In this document: in pieces, positions 55,414 to 62,790 of the stretch
Position numbering within the stretch: the stretch's first letter is position 1
How the letters are laid out: each line of letters opens with the position of its first letter
Assembly (NCBI RefSeq): GCF_026239735.1
Contig: NZ_JAPIVT010000008.1
Location: 62,001-126,000, forward strand
Direction: 5' to 3'
DNA length: 64,000 bases
Source: Pedobacter sp. MC2016-05
GTDB lineage: Bacteria > Bacteroidota > Bacteroidia > Sphingobacteriales > Sphingobacteriaceae
The notes under the pieces: model-generated
The model's database searches: none
The model's input: only the letters and a program-made list of their open reading frames with translations
What the model was told of the DNA's origin: nothing
Translations under genes and position numbers: made by a program

Positions 55414-57861
55414 ATGAAAGTATTAAAATTCGGCGGCACATCCGTAGGTTCGGCCGAGAACATCAAAACGTTACTGAGCATAGTAGCCAAAGAAAAATTA
55501 CAGAGCAATCCGGTAGTTGTATTATCGGCAATGAGTGGCGTAACCAATTTGCTAACCGATATGGCCGAAAAAGCCGAACGTGGCGAAGATTATGACACTG
55601 GTTTAAAAGAAATTGAGGCCAAACACTTTGCAGTGATTCGTTCGCTTTTACCGGCAGCGGCCCAAAACCCCGTGTTTACGCGTTTGAAAATCTTCTTTAA
55701 CGAGCTGGAAGATCTATTGCAGGCCGTAACCAACCTTCGCGAATTGAGTTTGCAAACCAAAGACCAGATTTTAAGTTATGGTGAACGTTGCTCTTCTTTC
55801 ATGATTGCACACATCGCCTCACAGCAATTTGCTGAAGCTTTGTATGTAAATGGTTCGGAATTTATAAAAACCGATAGCAATTTCGGACAAGCAAAGGTTG
55901 ATACCGAGCTGACTGGAATGTTGATTAATGATTTCTACCTGGCCAATAAAAATAAGATATTGTTTGTTACGGGTTTCATTGCCAGCAATGCGACCGGCAG
56001 AGTAACTACTTTAGGTCGTGGCGGTTCTGATTATACCGCAGCAGTTTGGGGTGCTGCTTTAAATGCTGAAGAAATTGAAATTTGGACTGACGTAAACGGG
56101 ATGATGACTGCCGATCCACGTATTGTGAAAAAGGCTTTTTCATTACCTGAGTTGAGTTATACGGAAGCAATGGAATTGAGTTATTTCGGAGCCAAGGTAA
56201 TTTACCCACCAACAATGATTCCGGCTTTCATGAAGAAAATTCCGCTGGTAATCAAGAATACATTTGAGCCTGATTTCTCTGGAACCTATATCAAAAGTGA
56301 TGTTAAAGCGTCAACCCTGCCGATAAAAGGCATTTCATCTATCGACCATATCAGCATTATCAATCTTACCGGTAGCGGCATGGTAGGCAAAGCAGGTTTC
56401 AGCGGAAGATTATTTTCTTTATTATCTCGCGAGCAGATTAACGTTGTGCTGATTACGCAATCTTCATCAGAGCACAGCATTACTTTTGCGGTTAAGCCCA
56501 CTGATGCGGGTCAGGCGATTGCTTTAATTAAAAAAGAATTTGAACTGGAGCTCGATGCCAACAAACTGGCTCTACCAGAGGTTGAAAACAATCTAGCCGT
56601 TTTGGCCATTGTTGGCGAAAATATGAAACGTACGCCTGGCATGAGCGGAAGGTTGTTTAACGCATTGGGTAGAAACGGAATTAATGTTAGAGCAATTGCC
56701 CAGGGTTCATCCGAATACAATATCTCAGTAATTATCAGCGCAGCTGATTTATCAAAAGCGGTAAATGCCGTTCACGATGCTTTCTTTACCGACTTAAAAC
56801 GCACATTAAACATCTTCTGTTTGGGAACAGGAAACATTGGTAAAACCTTGTTCAACCAGCTGAAAGAGCAAATGCCATTCTTAGCCGCAAACAATGATTT
56901 GCAAGTTAAGGTTGCCGGAATTAGCAATACCCGCAAGATGATTTTCAATGCCGATGGTTTATCACTTGAAAATTGGGAAAGTAACTTGGATACAAATGGT
57001 GAGCAGGCAGACTTAGCGGGTTTTGTAGAACGCATGAAAGCATTAAACTTACCCAACTGCGTTTTTGTGGATAATACCGCAGCAGAATCGCCGATTGAAT
57101 ATTATCAGGGCATTTTTGAAAACAGTATTTCTGTTGTTACTTGCAATAAAAAGGGAAATTCAGCAGACTTTGCTCAATACAAATCGTTCAAAGATACTGC
57201 CCGAAAATTTGGTGTTGATTTCTACTACGAAACCAATGTTGGTGCAGGCTTGCCAATCATCCGTACTTTAAGAGAGTTGATGATGAGCGGCGATAAAGTT
57301 GCTCGTATCGAGGCAATTTTATCTGGAACAATTTCTTACATCTTTAACAACTTTAAAGGCGATGCCGGATTTTATGAAACGGTTAAAGAAGCGCAGGAAT
57401 TGGGTTATACCGAACCCGATCCACGTGATGATTTGAACGGAAAAGATTTCATGCGCAAAATGTTAATCCTGGCTCGTGATGCAGGCTATCCATTAGAAGC
57501 AGCTGATGTTAAAATTGATAACATTTTACCAGAATCTTGTTTAAAGGCAACTTCTGTAGAAGATTTCTATGTTGAACTACAAAAAAATGCATCCTACTTT
57601 GAAGATTTGAAAACTAAAGCTGCAAACGATAAGAAAGTGTTGCGCTACATTGGTAAACTCGAAGATGGAAATGTAGAAATCAGTTTGCAAATGGTTGATG
57701 ACAGTCATCCCTTTTATATGCTTTCGGGGAGTGATAACATCATTTCATTTACGACAGATCGATACAAATCTCGCCCACTAGTGGTTAAAGGCCCTGGTGC
57801 AGGAGCAGAGGTTACCGCGGCAGGTGTTTTTGCAGATATTATAAATGTTGGAAGCAATTAG
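55414..57861 (+). CDS. thrA: Bifunctional aspartokinase I / homoserine dehydrogenase I
   Basis: First and third steps from aspartate to threonine. Kinase domain MKVLKFGGTSVGS with GRGGSDYTA (about 1-290), two ACT domains (about 310-450; STSGMVGKAGF-like segments GSGMVGKAGFSGRLF and GENMKRTPGMSGRLF, which are the Thr-binding parts), and homoserine dehydrogenase (from about 465; LGTGNIGKTLF, then NVGAGLPIIRTLRELM and GTISYIFNNF). 815 aa. First gene after the attenuator. Confidence 0.97.
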   Translation: MKVLKFGGTSVGSAENIKTLLSIVAKEKLQSNPVVVLSAMSGVTNLLTDMAEKAERGEDYDTGLKEIEAKHFAVIRSLLPAAAQNPVFTRLKIFFNELEDLLQAVTNLRELSLQTKDQILSYGERCSSFMIAHIASQQFAEALYVNGSEFIKTDSNFGQAKVDTELTGMLINDFYLANKNKILFVTGFIASNATGRVTTLGRGGSDYTAAVWGAALNAEEIEIWTDVNGMMTADPRIVKKAFSLPELSYTEAMELSYFGAKVIYPPTMIPAFMKKIPLVIKNTFEPDFSGTYIKSDVKASTLPIKGISSIDHISIINLTGSGMVGKAGFSGRLFSLLSREQINVVLITQSSSEHSITFAVKPTDAGQAIALIKKEFELELDANKLALPEVENNLAVLAIVGENMKRTPGMSGRLFNALGRNGINVRAIAQGSSEYNISVIISAADLSKAVNAVHDAFFTDLKRTLNIFCLGTGNIGKTLFNQLKEQMPFLAANNDLQVKVAGISNTRKMIFNADGLSLENWESNLDTNGEQADLAGFVERMKALNLPNCVFVDNTAAESPIEYYQGIFENSISVVTCNKKGNSADFAQYKSFKDTARKFGVDFYYETNVGAGLPIIRTLRELMMSGDKVARIEAILSGTISYIFNNFKGDAGFYETVKEAQELGYTEPDPRDDLNGKDFMRKMLILARDAGYPLEAADVKIDNILPESCLKATSVEDFYVELQKNASYFEDLKTKAANDKKVLRYIGKLEDGNVEISLQMVDDSHPFYMLSGSDNIISFTTDRYKSRPLVVKGPGAGAEVTAAGVFADIINVGSN

Positions 57862-57949
57862 ACAGCGATAAATCAAAAACAAAATATATAAATATAAATG
57901 AGTTGGAGTCTAGGCCTATAATTTTAGCTCCTTCATCATTATTCAAATT

Positions 57950-58879
57950 ATGAAAGAAATAAAAGTTTTCGCACCTGCAACCGTTGCAAACGTAGTATGT
58001 GGCTTCGATGTTTTGGGTTTTGCTGTTAATGAACCCGGCGATGAAGTTGAAATGCGTCTAAAAGATATACCCGGTGTGGTAATCAAAAGAATTACTGGCG
58101 ATGATGGTCGGTTGCCTTTGGATTCGACTAAAAACACGGTTAGTGCAAGTGTTCAGTATTATTTGCAACACATCAATCGGGTAGATGTAGGCGTCGAAAT
58201 CGAGCTACATAAGAAGATGCCAATTGGTAGCGGATTAGGTTCAAGCTCGGCAAGTACCGTTGCAGGTTTATTCGCCATAAATAAATTGATGGGCGATTTA
58301 CTAACGCCTAAAGAACTTGTTCCTTTTGCCATGAAAGGCGAAGAACTAGCTTGTGGTTATGGCCATGCCGATAATGTTGCACCAGCCATTCTTGGTGGGT
58401 TTGTATTAGTTAGAAGTTACCATCCTTTGGATGTAATTTCATTACCTACTCCTGCAGGGATGTATGCAGCGATTGTTTATCCTGAGGTGAATGTACCCAC
58501 AAAAGATGCCCGTCAAATGATTCGCAGCAAAGTATTGTTGAAAGATGCGGTTACCCAATGGGGCAATGTTGCTGGTTTGGTTAGTGGCTTATTTATGAAT
58601 GATTTTGACTTAATTGGCCGCAGCATGAAAGATGTTTTGGTAGAACCAACCCGATCGATTTTAATTCCAGGTTTTGAAGAAATGAGAGCAATAGCCATGG
58701 AAAACGGCGCTATCGGTTTCGGAATTTCAGGCTCAGGCCCATCGGTTTTTGCTTTAGCAAAAGATGAAGAAACTGCCAAAAGAATAACAAAAGCACAGCA
58801 ACAACATTTACATAAAATAAATATCAACAGCAAAGCTTATGTTTCTTCGGTTAATGCCGAAGGACCTAGAGTAATTTAA
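57950..58879 (+). CDS. thrB: Homoserine kinase
   Basis: GHMP kinase, phosphorylates homoserine. PATVANVVCGFDVLGFAV at the N-terminus, the ATP loop PIGSGLGSSSAS (about residues 86-97), and GSGPSVFAL near the end. 309 aa. 88 bp after thrA, 72 bp before thrC. Confidence 0.96.
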   Translation: MKEIKVFAPATVANVVCGFDVLGFAVNEPGDEVEMRLKDIPGVVIKRITGDDGRLPLDSTKNTVSASVQYYLQHINRVDVGVEIELHKKMPIGSGLGSSSASTVAGLFAINKLMGDLLTPKELVPFAMKGEELACGYGHADNVAPAILGGFVLVRSYHPLDVISLPTPAGMYAAIVYPEVNVPTKDARQMIRSKVLLKDAVTQWGNVAGLVSGLFMNDFDLIGRSMKDVLVEPTRSILIPGFEEMRAIAMENGAIGFGISGSGPSVFALAKDEETAKRITKAQQQHLHKININSKAYVSSVNAEGPRVI

Positions 58880-58899
58880 GTAATAATTTTTTACTGAAA

Positions 58900-58945
58900 A
58901 GTTAGCCTGTGCGAACTTATAACGTAAAAATTAGAACCTAAAACT
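58900..58945. repeat. Heptamer element F, right half (AACN)
   Basis: AACT, AACG, AAAT, AACC and AACT at 58914, 58921, 58928, 58935 and 58942, exactly 7 bp apart; one AGTT at 58900 is in phase (14 bp before). It fills the end of the thrB-thrC gap and stops 7 bp before the thrC ATG. Confidence 0.6.
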
Positions 58946-58951
58946 TAAACC

Positions 58952-60268
58952 ATGAAACTATACTCAACCAAAAATAAAGATTTACGTGTTTCTTTCAAAG
59001 AAGCCGTTTTTAACAGCATGCCTCAAGATAAAGGTTTGTATATGCCTTTGGAAATCCCTCAATTGGATGCAGACTTTTTAGCTAACATCGAACAGTATGC
59101 TTTGCCAGAGATTGCTTATAAAGTAGCTTCAACTTTATTAAAAGATGAAATCCCTGCGGAAGATTTAAAAGCTTTGATTGAAGATGCCATTAACTTTGAA
59201 GCACCAGCGGTAAAACTAGACCAAAAAACCTTTGTACTCGAACTTTTCCACGGACCATCCTTAGCTTTTAAAGATTTTGGCGCCCGCTTCATGAGCAGGG
59301 TGATGGCTTATTTCTTAAAGGATGGCGAGCAACTTTTAGACGTTTTAGTTGCTACTTCCGGAGATACCGGTGGTGCAGTTGCTTTAGGTTTTTTAGGTGT
59401 ACCCAACACCCGCGTAACTATTCTTTATCCCGAGGGGAAAGTAAGTCCGATACAGGAATTGCAATTAACCACCAACGGACAAAACATTAGAGCAGTTGAG
59501 GTAAAAGGCACTTTTGATGATTGCCAGGCTTTAGTTAAACAAGCTTTTGCAGATGAAGAGTTGAATGCAAATTTCCGTCTAACATCAGCCAATTCGATAA
59601 ATATCTCGAGGTTAATTCCGCAAACGTTTTATTATTTTAACACTTACGCACAGCTAAAAAAACAAGGGTTAAATGATGTAATATTTTCCGTTCCGAGTGG
59701 AAATTTTGGCAATATCGGGGCAGGTTTATTGGCCTTTAAACTAGGTTTGCCGGTTAAGCAATTTATTGCTGCTACTAACATAAACGACACTGTTCCACGC
59801 TTCCTGGAATCAGGTATCTACGAAACGAAACCGTCTACTCAAACTTATTCAAATGCGATGGATGTCGGTGCGCCAAGTAACTGGGTTCGCATCATGGATT
59901 TATTTGGCGAAGATGTAAATGCCTTGAAAAATGTGGTTACATCGTATCGGTTTAATGATGAAGAAACGCTTGCTGGAATCAAAGAAATCGACTCAAAATT
60001 TGATTATGTTGCCTGTCCACATACAGCGATTGCTTATCTTGCAATTGAAAAATACAGGCAGGAAAATCCGGAAGATGAGAGCGCAGCAATCTTTTTATCA
60101 ACCGCTCATGCTTGTAAGTTCCCGGATATTTTCCCTTTAGATATTGCAGCAAAAATTGAAATTCCCGAGCAGGTTAATGTATTAGAAAGCCTGCCTCGAT
60201 ATGCAGATAAACTAGGTGTAGATTTTGAAGCTTTTAAAAATTATTTGTTGAATAACATCGATGGCTGA
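58952..60268 (+). CDS. thrC: Threonine synthase
   Basis: PLP enzyme converting O-phosphohomoserine to threonine. FHGPSLAFKDFGAR holds the PLP lysine, and TSGDTGGAVALGFL the phosphate-binding loop. 438 aa, the longer (fungal/bacterial type) form. Last gene of the thr operon. Confidence 0.96.
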   Translation: MKLYSTKNKDLRVSFKEAVFNSMPQDKGLYMPLEIPQLDADFLANIEQYALPEIAYKVASTLLKDEIPAEDLKALIEDAINFEAPAVKLDQKTFVLELFHGPSLAFKDFGARFMSRVMAYFLKDGEQLLDVLVATSGDTGGAVALGFLGVPNTRVTILYPEGKVSPIQELQLTTNGQNIRAVEVKGTFDDCQALVKQAFADEELNANFRLTSANSINISRLIPQTFYYFNTYAQLKKQGLNDVIFSVPSGNFGNIGAGLLAFKLGLPVKQFIAATNINDTVPRFLESGIYETKPSTQTYSNAMDVGAPSNWVRIMDLFGEDVNALKNVVTSYRFNDEETLAGIKEIDSKFDYVACPHTAIAYLAIEKYRQENPEDESAAIFLSTAHACKFPDIFPLDIAAKIEIPEQVNVLESLPRYADKLGVDFEAFKNYLLNNIDG

Positions 60269-60426
60269 TTTAATTCATGCCTAGTTTGGAACTTTTGCAT
60301 TAATAAGCTTTGCTTCTCGAGTTTCGAGCAAAAAATGAAGTCTAAAGTAAATAAAGCAAATGGAATTTTGCAGGGTAAAAAAAGATGATATAATCATAAA
60401 TAATCTAGTTAGTAAACTACAAACAA

Positions 60427-60457
60427 AAAAGGCTGGAATTAAAAACTCCAACCTTTT
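60427..60457 (-). terminator. Terminator after the S74-like gene
   Basis: 11-bp stem (60427-60437, 60447-60457), G.U wobble in the minus-strand RNA, followed by U's. It ends 22 bp from the stop at 60479. Confidence 0.75.
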
Positions 60458-60478
60458 GAACTATAAAACTAAACCTAA

Positions 60479-60898
60479 CTATTTCGATGCTTGCGACTTT
60501 AGTGAATGCAATTCGCGTTTCAACTCGTCAATTTGCTGTTGCTGTTCTTTAATACTACCCACCAAAAGCGGAATCAAGCTTTCATAATCAACTTTGGTTA
60601 TTGTAGCTGAGTTGTAGGCATTTTTGCCTGCCGGATATTGCTTGGCTTGTACAGTAACCACACTTGGAACAGCACTTTTAGCCTCAGCTCCCACAAAACC
60701 ATATTGGGAGGTGGCTGGAAGTTTTAATTTTTCAGCCCAGGTTTTGTCGTAATTAAAGCTTACTGGCTGAAGTTTTGAAACCATCTCTAAAGAGTTACTT
60801 ACTGGTTTTACATTAGCTTGCGTCACTTCTTGTGCGCTAACTTTTAATGATGCGGAAATTGTAAATACCGCAAAACAGAATGAAATTGCTCGTTTCAT
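60479..60898 (-). CDS. Secreted S74/tail-spike-chaperone-like protein
   Basis: 139 aa: signal peptide ending KVSAQ, then MVSKLQPVSFNYDKTW, QYGFVGAEAKSAVPSVVTVQ, DYESLIPLLVGSIKEQQQQIDELK and a coiled-coil end. This is the pattern of the intramolecular chaperone (peptidase S74) domain of phage tail spikes, often found at the end of Bacteroidetes cell-surface proteins. Here it is alone behind a signal peptide, so the usual substrate region is missing. Confidence 0.7.
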   Translation of the reverse strand: MKRAISFCFAVFTISASLKVSAQEVTQANVKPVSNSLEMVSKLQPVSFNYDKTWAEKLKLPATSQYGFVGAEAKSAVPSVVTVQAKQYPAGKNAYNSATITKVDYESLIPLLVGSIKEQQQQIDELKRELHSLKSQASK

Positions 60899-60967
60899 AT
60901 TCTTTATAAATTAATAGAAATAAATACTGGATATTGCCCGACAAAGGGTTTGTTTAGAAACTAGTTA

Positions 60968-61270
60968 CTAAACGGAGGGCGGAGGGGTTAAAACATCCGC
61001 GAAGTAGGGAGGGTGATCAAGACATGCTGGAATAGCTATCTTTTGTTTCATTGCAAGGGGAAGATTGCAAAGTTCTTCAGCAATAAAATTTTGCATAAAG
61101 TACTCTGTTTCAACTTTTTTTTCTTCTTTCTCAGTCGCATCATCATTTGACACGATATTTTCAATATAGGAAGACGAATAGCTTAAATACGACAATACAT
61201 TGCCAACCTTTAAAAAAAGAGTTATGGCGATGCATAAAACCAAAAAGTATTTAAGTGTTAAAAACTTCAT
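60968..61270 (-). CDS. Hypothetical single-helix exported protein
   Basis: 100 aa with an N-terminal membrane helix or signal (YFLVLCIAITLFLKVGNVLS), an acidic middle and a proline-rich end (HPPYFADVLTPPPSV). Two cysteines (ELCNLP and IPACLDHPP). No family recognised. Location between the S74-like gene and metF. Confidence 0.5.
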   Translation of the reverse strand: MKFLTLKYFLVLCIAITLFLKVGNVLSYLSYSSSYIENIVSNDDATEKEEKKVETEYFMQNFIAEELCNLPLAMKQKIAIPACLDHPPYFADVLTPPPSV

Positions 61271-61333
61271 CCTTACAAATATAAGTTGTACAGTTAAATT
61301 AACAAAAATAGACAGTTAAAGTTCTGTAAAATA

Positions 61334-61364
61334 AAAATCCGCTCTCCCAAATGAAGCGGATTTT
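61334..61364 (-). terminator. Terminator after metF
   Basis: 10-bp perfect stem (61334-61343, 61355-61364) with a U-run on the minus strand; it ends 10 bp from the metF stop. Confidence 0.85.
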
Positions 61365-61373
61365 GTGTCAAAG

Positions 61374-62327
61374 TTAAAATATAGCCTTCGCGATGGCTTT
61401 GGTTTGCTGCGGTTTTCCCATGGTATAAAAATGGAGCACTGGTACTCCGAAGTCGATTAACTCTTTGCATTGTTTAATCATGGCTTCGGTTCCAATTTCT
61501 TTAGCTTCAGCGTTGCTTTTTGCATAAGATAATGCGTCTGTTAACTCATCAGGCAAATCAATATGGAAAATTTTTGGCAAGACATTTAGTTGAGTAAGTG
61601 TGCTTATAGGCTTTAAGCCAGGAATAATGGGCACATTAATATCATTCTCCCTACACTTTTTCACAAAGTCAAAATATTTCTGGTTATCAAAAAACATTTG
61701 CGTAACGATAAACTCTGCACCCATATCAACTTTCTTTTTTAGGTATTTGAAGTCGGCATTTAGATTGGGTGCTTCAAAGTGCTTTTCGGGATATCCGGCA
61801 ACACCTATACAGAAATCGCTTTTGAAAGTTTCTACATCTTCATGCAGAAATTTACCATCGTTATGATTTTTGATATGCTGAATTAAATCAGTTGCGTAGC
61901 AGTGTCCCCCTTTAGTTGGAACAAAAGAATGATCGGCTGCACGCGCATCACCACGTAAGGCCAATACGTTATCTATCCCTAAAAACTGCAAATCGATTAA
62001 AGCGTTCTCAGTTTCCTCTTTGGTAAAACCACCACAAATTAAATGAGGAACTGCATCTATCTTATATTTGTGAATAATTGCAGCGCAGATCGCGATTGTA
62101 CCTGGACGCTTGCGGTACGACACCTTTTGCAACAATCCGTTTTCCTGCTCTTTGTAAATATAATCTTCCCTTAAGGAGGTTACATCAATAAAAGGAGGAT
62201 TAAACTCCAGCAAAGGATCGATGGCATCGTAAATCCATTGGATACTTTGTCCCTTAATAGGCGGCAGAAGCTCAAACGAGAATAGGGTTTTGCCCTTTGA
62301 ATTATTTATATGGTCTGTAATTTTCAA
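61374..62327 (-). CDS. metF: 5,10-methylenetetrahydrofolate reductase
   Basis: FAD enzyme that makes methyl-THF for methionine synthase. ELLPPIKGQSIQWIYDAIDPL, TSLREDYIYK, LALRGD and FIVTQMFFDN are present. 317 aa. The usual N-terminus (MKITDHI) is matched only if the first codon is TTG at 62327; no ATG is better placed. metH is upstream on the same strand, with an S23 element in between. Confidence 0.94.
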   Translation of the reverse strand: MKITDHINNSKGKTLFSFELLPPIKGQSIQWIYDAIDPLLEFNPPFIDVTSLREDYIYKEQENGLLQKVSYRKRPGTIAICAAIIHKYKIDAVPHLICGGFTKEETENALIDLQFLGIDNVLALRGDARAADHSFVPTKGGHCYATDLIQHIKNHNDGKFLHEDVETFKSDFCIGVAGYPEKHFEAPNLNADFKYLKKKVDMGAEFIVTQMFFDNQKYFDFVKKCRENDINVPIIPGLKPISTLTQLNVLPKIFHIDLPDELTDALSYAKSNAEAKEIGTEAMIKQCKELIDFGVPVLHFYTMGKPQQTKAIAKAIF

Positions 62328-62331
62328 TTGT

Positions 62332-62789
62332 AGTTAAAAGTTATGGGTTAAAGGTTATAAGGCTGGATGCTTATTTAATCAGCTTCTGATAATAATTTAT
62401 AAATCCGTTAAGTAGTTTTCTAGTTGTTTCAATTTTAAGCACTAGCGTTTTTAAGTCTATTTCTTCGATAAATCCCGAATCAAACGCAAGAGATAGTTGA
62501 GTTTCGACCCCATAAACGGAACCCCTTGCGACAAAAAAAATGAATGCTGTCTTTGGGACGATTTCTACCACAACCCTCAGCAATGTCCGATGGAATGGAT
62601 ACAGCGGCTTTTCTAATCTGGCTTATCAACCCGATTTTTTTGTCAATTGGAAAATTTGAAGATACTAAATATACTTCCTTAGACAAAATTCGGTCTTGTT
62701 TCCAAACATCCACATCAGTATAATTTTCCTTTTCCTGGTCCATGTTATCTGCAATTTGACTTGTAACATTTAACTCATAACTGGCAACT
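62332..62789 (-). mobile_element. S23-gene-bearing element with heptamer terminal arms
   Basis: Left arm 62332-62362 carries RGTT at 62332, 62339, 62346, 62353. Right arm 62759-62789 carries AACN at 62765, 62772, 62779, 62786. The reverse complement of 62759-62782 matches 62339-62362 at 20 of 24 positions, so the arms can form a stem; two of the mismatches are G.U. Between them lies only the S23 gene (8 bp from the left arm, 15 bp from the right arm). The right arm ends 1 bp before the metH stop. The plan resembles S23-coding intervening sequences of 23S rRNA. Mobility is inferred, not shown. Confidence 0.6.
62371..62743 (-). pseudogene. S23/four-helix-bundle protein gene with a frameshift
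   Basis: N-terminal part DVWKQDRILSKEVYLVSSNF, QIRKAAVSIPSDIAEGCGRN, HFF (frame to 62480), then in the next frame VARGSVYGVETQLSLAFDSGF and the final KLLNGFINYYQKLIK. The break is at a run of eight A's on the plus strand (62533-62540, eight T's in the gene). One base fewer restores a 123-residue protein, the normal S23 length. It may be a decayed gene, slippage-regulated, or a sequencing artefact. The family is known from rRNA intervening sequences and Avd of diversity-generating retroelements. Confidence 0.75.
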
Positions 62790-62790
62790 G

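Noticed and set aside
60360..60587. Plus-strand ORF of 75 codons after thrC
   Set aside because: It runs through the terminator hairpin at 60427-60457 and into the antisense of the S74-like gene.
62371..62743. S23 gene as part of a 23S rRNA intervening sequence or as the Avd gene of a diversity-generating retroelement
   Set aside because: No rRNA sequence and no reverse transcriptase or template/variable repeats are in the surroundings.
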